Shown piece after piece: positions 9,374 through 20,333 of a stretch of DNA of 64,000 nt; the first letter of the stretch is position 1; each line of letters opens with the position of its first letter. Source of the DNA: Aurantimonas coralicida (GTDB lineage: Bacteria > Pseudomonadota > Alphaproteobacteria > Rhizobiales > Rhizobiaceae); assembly GCA_011050685.1 (NCBI GenBank), contig DRFF01000067.1:1-64000 (forward strand), given 5' to 3'. The notes below the pieces were generated by a model. It searched no databases, was not told the origin of the DNA, and was given only the letters and a program-made list of their open reading frames with translations. Made by a program: the position numbers and the translations under genes.

Positions 9374-10477
9374 ATGAGACGAACCATCGCAGTGATCGGA
9401 GCGACCGTGCTTGCCATGGGCGCCGCCGGAAGCGGCGCGGCCTCCGCACAGGAGGAAAAGGTCGTCAACGTCTACAATTGGTCGGACTATATCGACGACT
9501 CGATCCTCGAGGAGTTCACCAAGGAGACGGGGATCAAGGTCGTTTACGACGTCTATGATTCCAACGACATTCTCGACACCAAACTGTTCGCAGGCGGCAG
9601 CGGCTATGATGTCGTGGTGCCATCGACCGAGTTTCTGGTGCGCCAGATCGAGGCGGGGCTGATGCAGCCGCTCGACAAGTCGAAGCTGAACAATCTCGGC
9701 AATATGTGGGATGTCATTTCCGAACGGGTTGCCGAATATGACAAGGTCAACGATTATTCAGTTAATTACATGTGGGGAACCACGGGAATTGGATATAACC
9801 AAAAAATGGTTGACGAGCGCCTTCCGAACGCGCCGACCGACTCTTGGGACCTCATCTTCGACCCGCAATATGCCGAGAAGCTTGCCGATTGCGGCATCAT
9901 GATGCTGGACGGGGCGACCGAAGTGATCCCGGCTGCCCTGAATTATCTCGGCCTCGATCCGGATTCGACAAAGCCCGAGGATATTCAGGCTGCCGAGGAC
10001 GCGCTGCTCAAGGTTCGGCCCTATGTGCGCAAATTCCATTCCTCGGAATATATCAACGCCTTGGCTAACGGCGATATTTGCGTGGCCTACGGTTATTCCG
10101 GCGACATCTTCCAGGCGCGGGACCGGGCGGCGGAAGCCGGGCAGGGGGTCGAAATCAAGTATTCGATCCCGAAGGAGGGCGCCCGCATGTGGTTCGACCA
10201 ACTGGCGATCCCGGCCGACGCGCCGCATCCCGTCAACGCCCACATCTTCATCAACTATCTGATGCGGCCCGAAGTGATCGCCAAGGCGACGAATTACGTC
10301 GTCTACGCCAATGGCAACAAGGCCAGTCAGGAGTTCGTCGATCCGGCAATTCTGAACGACAAGGCCGTCTATCCCGACGACGCCACCCTGGCCAAGCTCT
10401 ATACAAAGGAGGCCTACGACGCGGGGACCCAGCGTCTGGTCAATCGCGCGTTCACGACGGTCACCACCGGTCAGTGA
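9374..10477 (+). CDS. potF: polyamine ABC transporter substrate-binding protein
   Basis: A 367-residue periplasmic binding protein with a Sec signal peptide (MRRTIAVIGATVLAMGAAGSGAASA) and the PotD/PotF hallmark VVNVYNWSDYIDDSILEEF directly after it. The length matches E. coli PotF (370 aa, putrescine). It heads an operon with an ATPase and two permeases in the order F-G-H-I. The nearby puuAB genes support putrescine as a ligand. A short AT-rich, unusual-codon patch (about 9750-9825) covers the conserved NYMWGTTGIGYN segment. Confidence 0.93.
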   Translation: MRRTIAVIGATVLAMGAAGSGAASAQEEKVVNVYNWSDYIDDSILEEFTKETGIKVVYDVYDSNDILDTKLFAGGSGYDVVVPSTEFLVRQIEAGLMQPLDKSKLNNLGNMWDVISERVAEYDKVNDYSVNYMWGTTGIGYNQKMVDERLPNAPTDSWDLIFDPQYAEKLADCGIMMLDGATEVIPAALNYLGLDPDSTKPEDIQAAEDALLKVRPYVRKFHSSEYINALANGDICVAYGYSGDIFQARDRAAEAGQGVEIKYSIPKEGARMWFDQLAIPADAPHPVNAHIFINYLMRPEVIAKATNYVVYANGNKASQEFVDPAILNDKAVYPDDATLAKLYTKEAYDAGTQRLVNRAFTTVTTGQ

Positions 10478-10535
10478 CAATGGCCGCTCCCGGCGCTCGC
10501 CGCCGGGGGCACATGAGGCTTTGGTTCGGACGGTG

Positions 10536-11690
10536 ATGGCGAGCGCGCAAAAATCCCTCGGCAATATTCGCCGCAGCTTCGAGCCCTGGAACGAGCCGTC
10601 CGCAACGCCGCTGATCGCGTTCGACGGCGTCACCAAGCGGTTCGGTGAATTCAAGGCGGTCGACGATCTCTCGCTGACGATCTACCAGCGCGAATTCCAC
10701 GCGCTGCTCGGGCCGTCGGGCTGCGGCAAGTCGACGCTCCTGCGGATCATGGCGGGCTTCGAGGAACCGAGCCAGGGCGATGTCCGCCTCGACGGCCAGA
10801 GCCTCATCGGCATGCCGCCGCACCGCCGGCCGGTGAACATGATGTTCCAGAGCTACGCGCTGTTCCCGCATATGGACGTTGCCGCCAATATTGCCTTCGG
10901 CCTGAAGCAGGACGGTATGGCGAAATCCGAGCGCGACGACCGCGTCGCCGAAATGCTGAAGCTGGTGAAGCTCGACGGCTTCGCGGGCCGCAAGCCGCAG
11001 CAGCTTTCGGGTGGCCAGCAGCAGCGGGTGGCGCTGGCCCGCTCGCTGGCCAAGCGGCCGAAGGTGCTCCTGCTCGACGAGCCGCTCGGCGCGCTCGACA
11101 AGAAGCTGCGCGAGGAGACCCAGTTCGAGCTGATGGACCTTCAGCAGGAAATGCATCTGACCTTCCTGATCGTCACCCACGACCAGGAGGAGGCGATGAC
11201 CATGGCCGACCGCATTTCGGTCATGCGCGAGGGCAAGGTCGTGCAGGTCGCAACGCCCGAGATCATCTACGAGGCGCCTGCGACACGCTACGTCGCCGAT
11301 TTCATCGGCAGCGTGAACATCCTGGAAGGCGAGGTCGAGCATAGCCGCAACGGCGTGACCCGCATCGCGGCGAAGACCGGCGCGACGATCGAAGCCGAAA
11401 GCAGCCTCGACGTGACACCCGGCGAGACGGTCTTCTTCGCGATCCGGCCGGAAAAGCTGCGCCTGTCCCGTCACGCGCCGGTGGACGAACAGGTGAACGC
11501 CCTTCGCGGCGAGGTCTGGGACATCGCCTATCTCGGCGACATGACTCTGTTCAACGTCAAGCTGGCAAGCGGCGACATCGTCCGCACCGCGACGCTCAAC
11601 GCGGCGCGCGGCTCGGACGAGCCGATCGGCTATGACGAGGAGGTGTGGCTCACCTTTCCGGCCGACGCCGGCATAGTGCTGGGAAACTAG
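10536..11690 (+). CDS. potG: polyamine ABC transporter ATP-binding protein
   Basis: Walker A GPSGCGKST, signature LSGGQQQR, Walker B VLLLDEP and the H-loop VTHDQEEAM are all present, followed by a TOBE domain in the C-terminal third (about residues 280-384). The ATG at 10536 is the likely start; an in-frame TTG at 10521 is possible. The next gene begins on the base after its stop codon. PotG energises import by the PotH-PotI permease. Confidence 0.95.
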   Translation: MASAQKSLGNIRRSFEPWNEPSATPLIAFDGVTKRFGEFKAVDDLSLTIYQREFHALLGPSGCGKSTLLRIMAGFEEPSQGDVRLDGQSLIGMPPHRRPVNMMFQSYALFPHMDVAANIAFGLKQDGMAKSERDDRVAEMLKLVKLDGFAGRKPQQLSGGQQQRVALARSLAKRPKVLLLDEPLGALDKKLREETQFELMDLQQEMHLTFLIVTHDQEEAMTMADRISVMREGKVVQVATPEIIYEAPATRYVADFIGSVNILEGEVEHSRNGVTRIAAKTGATIEAESSLDVTPGETVFFAIRPEKLRLSRHAPVDEQVNALRGEVWDIAYLGDMTLFNVKLASGDIVRTATLNAARGSDEPIGYDEEVWLTFPADAGIVLGN

Positions 11691-12632
11691 ATGATGTCGG
11701 TCGAGGCGGCATCCGCGACGAAGCCGTTTCCGACGAGGACCGGTCGGCTCTACCGCAAGCTGGTCATCGGCCTCCCGTTTCTCTGGCTGCTGGTCTTCTT
11801 CCTGGCGCCGTTCTTCATCGTATTCAAGATTTCGCTGTCGCAGATCGCGCTGGCGCAGCCGCCCTATCTGCCGGCCTTTCCACTGGAAAGCTTGCCCGAA
11901 TTCTGGAGCAACCTGAAACAGTTCTCGCTGGACAATTACCGGTGGTTGGCCGGCGACCCGCTCTACATCAATTCCTATCTGTCCAGCCTGAGGATCGCCG
12001 CCATCGCGACCGCCGTCACGTTGCTGGTCGGCTATCCGCTCGCATACGGCATGGCGAAAGCGCCGCGGGGCCTCAGGCCGATCCTGGTGCTGTTGACGAT
12101 CCTGCCGTTCTGGACGAGCTTCCTGATCCGGGTCTACGCCTGGATCGGCATCCTGAAGACCGACGGGTTGCTCAACCAGTTCCTCATGTGGCTCGGCGTG
12201 ATTTCCTCGCCGCTGGTCATCATGAACACCAATCTCGCCGTCTATATTGGCATCGTCTATTCCTACCTGCCGTTCATGGTGCTGCCGATCTATGCCTCGC
12301 TGGAGCGCATGGACCATCGCCTGGTCGAGGCGGCCAACGATCTCGGCTGTCCGCCGGTCAAGGCGTTCTGGACGATCACCTTCCCGCTGTCGCGACCGGG
12401 CGTCATCGCCGGCATCATGCTGGTGTTCATTCCGGCCGTCGGCGAGTTCGTCATCCCGGACCTTCTCGGCGGCTCGCGCACGCTGATGATCGGCAAGACC
12501 TTGTGGAACGAGTTCTTCTCCAACCGCGACTGGCCGGTCTCTTCGGCGGTGGCGATCCTTCTCTTGCTCGCCCTGGTGCTGCCGATCGTCTGGTTTCAGC
12601 GGGCGCAGGCAAAAGCCACCGGGAACGCCTGA
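11691..12632 (+). CDS. potH: polyamine ABC transporter permease
   Basis: A 313-residue inner-membrane permease with six predicted helices and the EAA loop (EAANDLGCPPVKAFWTITFP, about residues 211-230) that docks on the ATPase. It starts directly after the potG stop and overlaps potI by one base (TGATG), so translation is coupled. The pair PotH-PotI is diagnostic of PotFGHI-type importers. Confidence 0.94.
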   Translation: MMSVEAASATKPFPTRTGRLYRKLVIGLPFLWLLVFFLAPFFIVFKISLSQIALAQPPYLPAFPLESLPEFWSNLKQFSLDNYRWLAGDPLYINSYLSSLRIAAIATAVTLLVGYPLAYGMAKAPRGLRPILVLLTILPFWTSFLIRVYAWIGILKTDGLLNQFLMWLGVISSPLVIMNTNLAVYIGIVYSYLPFMVLPIYASLERMDHRLVEAANDLGCPPVKAFWTITFPLSRPGVIAGIMLVFIPAVGEFVIPDLLGGSRTLMIGKTLWNEFFSNRDWPVSSAVAILLLLALVLPIVWFQRAQAKATGNA

Positions 12633-13450
12633 TGTCGAAGAGCTGGAGCCCGTTCAATATCGTTTCGGTCGTTCTCGGCTTCGCGTTTCTCTATCTGCCG
12701 ATCGTCCTCTTGATCATCTACTCCTTCAACGCCTCGCGTCTGGTGACGGTCTGGGCCGGATTCTCGACGGTCTGGTACCGGGAGCTATGGAACGATCAGG
12801 CGCTCCTCGACGCCGCCTGGGTCACCATTCGGGTGGCGCTCCTGTCGGCGAGCCTGGCGACGATCCTCGGCACCCTCGCGGCGACGGCGCTGGTGCGGTT
12901 CTTCGATTTTCGCGGCCGGCTGCTGTTCACCGGCATGGTCTATGCGCCGCTGGTGATGCCGGAAGTGATCACCGGCCTGTCGCTGCTGCTGTTGTTCGTG
13001 GCGCTCGATTTCGACCGGGGCTTTTGGACCGTGACGATCGCCCATGTCACTTTCTCCATGTGCTTCGTCGCCGTGGTCGTTCAGTCGCGGCTGGTGACCT
13101 TCGACAGGAGCCTGGAGGAAGCGGCGCAGGATCTGGGTTGCCCGCCCTGGAAGGCTTTCTTCCTGATCACCCTGCCGGTGATCTGGCCTGCCGTCGCCGC
13201 CGGCTGGATGCTCGCCTTCACGCTGTCGCTGGACGATCTGGTCATCGCCAGCTTCACTTCTGGCCCTGGCGCCACGACCCTGCCGATGAAGATCTACAGC
13301 CAGGTCCGTCTCGGCGTCACGCCGAAAATCAACGCCGTCAGCACGCTTCTCGTCGCGGTCGTGGCGGTGGGCGTCATCGCCGCGGCGCTGGTTACCAAAC
13401 GCCGTGAAGTGCGCAGACGCCGGGACGAACGGTTGGCGGCAGGTGGGTAG
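12632..13450 (+). CDS. potI: polyamine ABC transporter permease
   Basis: A 272-residue permease with six predicted helices and the EAA loop EEAAQDLGCPPWKAFFLITL. It begins at the ATG overlapping the potH stop by one base. It ends with a basic cytoplasmic tail (RREVRRRRDERL). A 6-bp nested hairpin follows at once and probably closes the potFGHI transcript. Confidence 0.94.
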   Translation: MSKSWSPFNIVSVVLGFAFLYLPIVLLIIYSFNASRLVTVWAGFSTVWYRELWNDQALLDAAWVTIRVALLSASLATILGTLAATALVRFFDFRGRLLFTGMVYAPLVMPEVITGLSLLLLFVALDFDRGFWTVTIAHVTFSMCFVAVVVQSRLVTFDRSLEEAAQDLGCPPWKAFFLITLPVIWPAVAAGWMLAFTLSLDDLVIASFTSGPGATTLPMKIYSQVRLGVTPKINAVSTLLVAVVAVGVIAAALVTKRREVRRRRDERLAAGG

Positions 13451-13488
13451 AGAGCCGTACGTCCCTTTGGACGAACAAAGGAGGCTCT
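13451..13488 (+). terminator. nested hairpin after potI
   Basis: AGAGCC and GGCTCT form an outer stem, and CGTCC/GGACG with a CTTT loop forms an inner stem, starting on the base after the potI stop. There is no U-tract, so termination may need Rho. Confidence 0.5.
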
Positions 13489-13503
13489 ACCATTCTGATT
13501 GAA

Positions 13504-13550
13504 CATCGGAATGATCCAAGAACCGGATTCCAATTTTTGATCCGATGCTC
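13504..13550. repeat. 47-bp intergenic palindromic repeat, copy 1
   Basis: This element matches 18740-18786 in inverted orientation at 43 of 47 positions by direct comparison. Its ends CATCGGA and TCCGATG are inverted repeats, so it can fold. It sits between convergent genes (potI and a secreted unknown). Short palindromic families of this type are frequent in Rhizobiales intergenic DNA. Confidence 0.8.
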
Positions 13551-13559
13551 TGAGACGGG

Positions 13560-14708
13560 TCAGTCGGCGCAGTCGCAGGCTTTCGCATGGGCCGCCTCGA
13601 TCGCGTCAAGGGTCGCTTCGATCGCCGCTAGCATCGGGTCGCCGCCGGCCGGGCGGTGGGCGAGATAGTCGAGCGCCTCGATCTCGGCGAAGGCCGGGAG
13701 GAGCACGCGCCGGACCAGCGGGTCGCCGATCGCGGCCTGCTTGCCGACGACCAGGGACTTCAACGCGGCCAGCCTAACCAATACCGGGCGCGTCCCGGTT
13801 TCCAGGGCACGGCGCGTTTCGCCGACCGAGCCCGTTACCGCCACCTCGCCTTTCGGCGGAGTTGCGAACCCGCCGGCTCGCGCGGCGGCGACGAGGCCGT
13901 CGAGCGCGGCGAGCCGGTTGCGGTCGCTCGCCAGCGGCGTCACCTCGGCCATCGCGAGCGGTGGCAGATCGGGATCGATCACCGGCCCGTAAACCCGCTT
14001 CCTGGTCGAATGCGCGGCCGGGGTGAGGAACGCGGTCATACGCCCGGCGTCCTTGGAGGGGCGAAGCCCGGCGAAAAGGTCGCTGCCTCTTTCCGGCGGC
14101 GCGAAACGTGGCGCCGGCACCGGCTGCATCGCGGCGAAAGCCTGGCGAATCGCGCGCCGGACCACCTCGCGCTGAACCGTGAGGTGCTCGGCGGGTTCCG
14201 CCGGCGCGGAGGCGATGCGGTCGGCGAAGCTCCGCACCGTGGCGAGATAATCGGGCACGCCGCCGCACAGATACGGGGATTCGTCCTGGGTGAGATATTC
14301 GCCGAGTTCGGTCACGATCCGGTCGGCGATCCAGCGCTTGTCGGCACTGGCGAGCCAGGCGGCGCGGCCACGGGCACGTGCCTGGGCGGTAGCCTGCCGC
14401 AGCGCCGCCATCTCATCTGAGTCGCGGGGCTGGGAAGGCGGCGCGAAAATCAGCGATCCGGGCAGGCTGTCGTCGCCCTTGAAAGCGATCGTGCGGGCCG
14501 TCTTGATCTTCGGGTATTCGGATTGTCCGATGGCGATGAGCGATGCGTGATAGCGGCCGACGCATGCGCTCGGATCGGCGCTCGCCTCGGCCGTTGGCGG
14601 TGCGGCGAATGCCGTCCCGCTCACCATTATCATCAACGCTCCGGCGAGCATCGGCGCGATCCGGCGGCGCGCGCGGTAGAGGGCGTCGGCGAGGGATTTG
14701 CCAGACAT
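13560..14708 (-). CDS. secreted hypothetical protein (382 aa)
   Basis: No family is recognised. The ATG at 14708 gives a basic N-terminus (MSGKSLADALYRARRR), a hydrophobic stretch and a signal-peptidase-like AFAAP site near residue 35, so export to the periplasm is likely. The mature part is rich in Ala, Arg and Pro, with scattered cysteines (DPSACVGRYH, YLCGG and CDC at the end) that could form disulfides. Its start is 93 bases from the stop of the AsmA-family gene on the same strand, so the two may be co-transcribed and act in the envelope. Confidence 0.75.
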   Translation of the reverse strand: MSGKSLADALYRARRRIAPMLAGALMIMVSGTAFAAPPTAEASADPSACVGRYHASLIAIGQSEYPKIKTARTIAFKGDDSLPGSLIFAPPSQPRDSDEMAALRQATAQARARGRAAWLASADKRWIADRIVTELGEYLTQDESPYLCGGVPDYLATVRSFADRIASAPAEPAEHLTVQREVVRRAIRQAFAAMQPVPAPRFAPPERGSDLFAGLRPSKDAGRMTAFLTPAAHSTRKRVYGPVIDPDLPPLAMAEVTPLASDRNRLAALDGLVAAARAGGFATPPKGEVAVTGSVGETRRALETGTRPVLVRLAALKSLVVGKQAAIGDPLVRRVLLPAFAEIEALDYLAHRPAGGDPMLAAIEATLDAIEAAHAKACDCAD

Positions 14709-14801
14709 GCGACGTTTTCGATCCGATTGTCGGACGCCGGCCACAAGCTCGCTCGATCTTCCGGTCATCACGTTCGATACGTGTCAGAGCGGATCGTCAG
14801 C

Positions 14802-16625
14802 CTATTGCGTCGTCACGTCCGGGTTGGGCCATTTGCCCCCGATGGTGAACGCAATCGGTTTCGATGTGGTGAACGCGGCTTGGGAGGAGGCGGTCTTGGC
14901 CGCCTGGGAATCGTACCGCCCGCGGATGGCGACGTTGCCATCAATGACCGACAGGTCTCCGGAGGCCGCGAGGACGCCGTTGCTGCTTTCGATCGTCAGG
15001 CCATTCAAACGGACGTTGGCGCCGGCCGTAGCGATTTTTGCCTCAAGCGCCGTGTAGGGAACCGTGGTCCCGGTCAGACCGTCGGCGAGTGGCCGCGTCC
15101 CGGATGAGGTGAAAACCTTTGGAGAAAAACCGCGGATCGTCCCGTCGCGTGACACGAATTCGGCGTCGATACGGGCGCCACCAATAATGGATGCCCAGTC
15201 GCGGAAAGGGGCCGTCACGTCGGCGGAAAGGCTGGAGCGCCCGGTCATGGCGAGCGTTTCGACCTTCAGGGCCTTCAGCAAGCTGGCGGTATCGACCCCG
15301 GTGGCGGAAAGATGACCTGTCGCTGAGGGCGTCGCCGGATTGGCGTCGAAGACGAGGTTAGCCTGGCTGCGGCCGCCGAAGACGGCTGCGTCGCCGATAT
15401 CGAGTTCGGCCCGGCCCTCGCCCAGCCTGACGATCGCCGCGACATCGGTCAGCGGCACAGGACCCACCTTCGCCTGCGCTGCCGACAGCCGGATGTCGAG
15501 CTTCACCGCCCTGGCGAATTCAATGTCGATCGGCCGTTTGAGATCGAAGGGATCGTTTGGCAGCGGCAGGACGGCACGGGCAAACGGGCTGAAGTCAAGG
15601 CTCGCAAAAGCCAGCGTGCCGCCGACGACCGGCGTCGCCGGGGCGAAACTCGCCTCCAGCGCGCCATGCCCCTGGCTGCCGGCAATCGATATGTCGGCCT
15701 GCTGCAGATTGGCCTGGAGGCCGGCGAGCAGCAATTCGCCGTTCAGCGAAAACGGCCCGATATCCGGTATTCGCAAGTCGGGGTCGGCAAACCACCCGAT
15801 TCCGCTGCGCAGCGAAGCCGCCGTCAGCTTGATCCTGCCGTTGATCGTGGCGTTGCTGTCGAGGCTTGCGGTTCCGTCGAAGTTCGCGGTCAAGGGCGGC
15901 GAGGACAGGTTGATGTCGACGTTGCTTGATCCGCCGGCCATGAGCGCGTCCGGGGCGCCGATATCGATATCCACATCGGCTGTCTGCCCGTTCCACAGGA
16001 ACGAACCGGACAGGCGTAGCGCGGCCCCGGCGGACGCGCGAGCCACGATCAGGTCGATATCGCTGACGTCTCCGCCGGGCATCCGCGGATGGGGGCGGAC
16101 GATCCCGTCGCGGATCTCGATGCGTCGCAATCCCTCGATCCGACCGAGGAGCATCTTGGCGAGTTGCCGCGGCTTGGGGTCGCTTTGTGACCGCGCCGCG
16201 TCAGCATTCGGCCGGTCTGCCACCAATTTGATGCCGGGCCGGATCAGCACCAGACGCGAGATGTTCGCCGTCCCGGTCAACGCACTCATGGGGTCGAGCT
16301 CGGCGACGATCTGGCCGATGGTGAGCGAACCCGCGCTTCCGATGCGCACGCGGTCCAGAACAACCCGGGTTCTGGGAAGCAGCGAGAACGCAATGTCACC
16401 CTCGATGGTGACGGGTTCGCCGGTCATGCGTTCCAGCCGGTCAACGACGGCTTGCCGCGCTACGTCTGAACCCAGTGCAAGGCCGGGAAGCGTGGTCGCA
16501 AGCGCGATCAGGACAAGCAGGACCGCGATCGCGGCCGCAATACGCGAAAGGCGCTTGAACCGTGGTCTTTCGCCCGAGGGTTCGGGGCGCGATTCGAGCC
16601 GGTCCCGGGGAGAAATGCGCGTCAC
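14802..16625 (-). CDS. AsmA-family envelope protein (607 aa)
   Basis: A single N-terminal transmembrane helix (AAAIAVLLVLIALATTLPGL, about residues 30-49) anchors a long beta-rich periplasmic region with the repeated AsmA pattern (IEGDIAFSLLPRTRVVLDRVRIG near residues 94-116, and a C-terminal GNVAIRGRYDS). AsmA-like proteins belong to the bridge-like lipid transfer group and affect outer-membrane lipid make-up. The start is GTG at 16625, supported by AAGGA seven bases before it; no ATG fits. It is divergent from the acetoacetyl-CoA synthetase gene. Confidence 0.85.
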   Translation of the reverse strand: MTRISPRDRLESRPEPSGERPRFKRLSRIAAAIAVLLVLIALATTLPGLALGSDVARQAVVDRLERMTGEPVTIEGDIAFSLLPRTRVVLDRVRIGSAGSLTIGQIVAELDPMSALTGTANISRLVLIRPGIKLVADRPNADAARSQSDPKPRQLAKMLLGRIEGLRRIEIRDGIVRPHPRMPGGDVSDIDLIVARASAGAALRLSGSFLWNGQTADVDIDIGAPDALMAGGSSNVDINLSSPPLTANFDGTASLDSNATINGRIKLTAASLRSGIGWFADPDLRIPDIGPFSLNGELLLAGLQANLQQADISIAGSQGHGALEASFAPATPVVGGTLAFASLDFSPFARAVLPLPNDPFDLKRPIDIEFARAVKLDIRLSAAQAKVGPVPLTDVAAIVRLGEGRAELDIGDAAVFGGRSQANLVFDANPATPSATGHLSATGVDTASLLKALKVETLAMTGRSSLSADVTAPFRDWASIIGGARIDAEFVSRDGTIRGFSPKVFTSSGTRPLADGLTGTTVPYTALEAKIATAGANVRLNGLTIESSNGVLAASGDLSVIDGNVAIRGRYDSQAAKTASSQAAFTTSKPIAFTIGGKWPNPDVTTQ

Positions 16626-16787
16626 GAAGCTTCCTTCTTCAATTCTGTCCGTTCTAGACCCCGGCGCGGCGCAAAGCCAAGGCCGCCCCGGTCGCGGTCC
16701 ATCGGGCCAATGATCGACGCCGCGCTGATCGTTGCCATCGAGGAAGCGCTATGGCACCAGCATGGGCGGTCATGAAGAGGATAGACG

Positions 16788-18739
<1,952 letters not shown>

Positions 18740-18740
<1 letters not shown>

Positions 18741-18786
18741 AGCATCGGATCAAAAAGTGGAATCCGATTTTTGGATCATTCCGGTG
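18740..18786. repeat. 47-bp intergenic palindromic repeat, copy 2
   Basis: The reverse complement of this segment matches 13504-13550 at 43 of 47 positions. It begins on the last base of the acetoacetyl-CoA synthetase stop codon. The arms AGCATCGGATC and GATCATTCCGGTG are imperfect inverted repeats. The location right after a gene suggests a 3'-end hairpin as well as a dispersed repeat. Confidence 0.8.
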
Positions 18787-18882
18787 CACAATCAAAGTGC
18801 CAGAGCGTCCCTTGTGCCTCTCAATGGAAGCCCGGCGCTCTAAGCGGCGGCTTCCCGCCAATCGCCGATCGGAACACATAAG

Positions 18883-20292
18883 ATGATGGACAGTCTCCGC
18901 GGCGAGCCGCCTTCTCCGGCATTGGGGCAGGGCCACGGCATATCCTTCGCCGAAGCCACACGGGTCTGGACGCGCATCGCCGCGCTCTCCTTCGGCGGCC
19001 CCGCGGGGCAGATCGCCGTGATGCACCGCATTCTGGTCGAGGAGAAGCGGTGGATCGGCGAGAACCGGTTCCTGCACGCGCTGAACTATTGCATGCTTCT
19101 GCCAGGTCCCGAGGCGCAGCAGCTGGCCACCTATGTCGGCTGGCTGCTGCACGGAACCAAAGGCGGCCTCGTCGCCGGCACGCTGTTCGTGCTGCCCGGC
19201 CTCGTCAGCATCATGGCGTTGAGCTGGGTCTACGCGGCCTTCGGCAATGTCGGTATCGTCGGCGCGCTGTTCTTCGGGCTGAAGGCGGCCGTGCTGGCGA
19301 TCGTCATCGAGGCAGTGGTCAGGATCGGCAGGCGGGCGCTGAAGAATCGGTGGATGCTCGGTATCGCCATGGCGGCCTTCGTCGCGATTTTTCACTTCGA
19401 CGTACCGTTCCCGCTGATCATTCTGGCGGCCGGGGCGATCGGCTTTGCCGGCGGTTGCGCCGGGCATCGCGCCTTCCTCGTCGGCGGCGGACACGGGACG
19501 TCTAAGGGAGCACCGCTTGCCGATGCGGACTCGGCGCTGGGCGAGACGATTCCGCTTCACGCCCGGCCGAGCCTGGCCTGGGCGATCCGCGTTTCCGGCG
19601 TGCTCCTGGCGCTCTGGCTCGCGCCGGTCGCCTTGCTCTTTTTCACCCTCGGCGCCGGCAACGTCTTCACCGACATCGCCCTGTTCTTCTCGCAGATGGC
19701 GGTCGTGACCTTCGGCGGCGCCTATGCGGTTCTTGCCTATGTCGCCCAGCAGGCCGTCGACGGTTACGGCTGGCTGGCGCCCGGCGAAATGCTCGACGGA
19801 TTGGGCCTCGCGGAGACGACGCCGGGGCCGCTGATCATGGTGACGCAGTTTGTTGGTTTCCTCGGCGCCTTTCGCGACCCCGGAGGGCTGAATCCGTTCG
19901 TCGCGGGAACGTTGGGCGGCCTTCTGACCACTTGGGTCACCTTCGTTCCCTGCTTCCTGTGGATATTCCTCGGCGCGCCGTTCATCGAAAAGCTGCGGAG
20001 CAACCGGGCGCTCTCGGCGGCGCTGGCCGCCGTCACCGCGGCCGTCGTCGGGGTGATCCTCAACCTCGCCGTATGGTTCGGCCTGCATGTCCTGTTCGGC
20101 AAGGTGCGCGAGATATCCCTACTAGGCGGGACGATCGATCTGCCGGTGTGGAGCAGCGTGAATGGCCCGGCCCTTGTCCTTTCGCTGGCCGCCGCCATCG
20201 CCGTCCTTGGCTTTCGGATCGGGATGATCAAGGTGCTCGCCGCCTCCTCCGTCGCTGGCGTCGCGTGGTATCTTCTGTTTGGCCTTGGCTAA
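18883..20292 (+). CDS. chrA: chromate transporter, two-domain ChrA family
   Basis: The 469-residue protein has two homologous chromate-transport domains (about residues 25-195 and 235-465). The first carries SFGGPAGQIAVMHR and LLPGPEAQQLATYVG, the second FGGAYAVLAYVAQ and ETTPGPLIMVTQFVG, which are the paired family signatures. ChrA expels chromate using proton motive force. The gene stands alone, without a chrB regulator, so it may serve sulfate-like anion efflux rather than true chromate resistance. Confidence 0.92.
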   Translation: MMDSLRGEPPSPALGQGHGISFAEATRVWTRIAALSFGGPAGQIAVMHRILVEEKRWIGENRFLHALNYCMLLPGPEAQQLATYVGWLLHGTKGGLVAGTLFVLPGLVSIMALSWVYAAFGNVGIVGALFFGLKAAVLAIVIEAVVRIGRRALKNRWMLGIAMAAFVAIFHFDVPFPLIILAAGAIGFAGGCAGHRAFLVGGGHGTSKGAPLADADSALGETIPLHARPSLAWAIRVSGVLLALWLAPVALLFFTLGAGNVFTDIALFFSQMAVVTFGGAYAVLAYVAQQAVDGYGWLAPGEMLDGLGLAETTPGPLIMVTQFVGFLGAFRDPGGLNPFVAGTLGGLLTTWVTFVPCFLWIFLGAPFIEKLRSNRALSAALAAVTAAVVGVILNLAVWFGLHVLFGKVREISLLGGTIDLPVWSSVNGPALVLSLAAAIAVLGFRIGMIKVLAASSVAGVAWYLLFGLG

Positions 20293-20333
20293 TACCAACC
20301 TGCGGTGTTCGACGCCGCCGATCGGCCGCGCCC

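Noticed and set aside
10461-12317. 618-codon open frame antisense to potG/potH
   Set aside because: It is a mirror of GC-rich coding DNA; its product is Arg/His/Gln-rich with no domain, while the plus strand encodes clear ABC transporter subunits.
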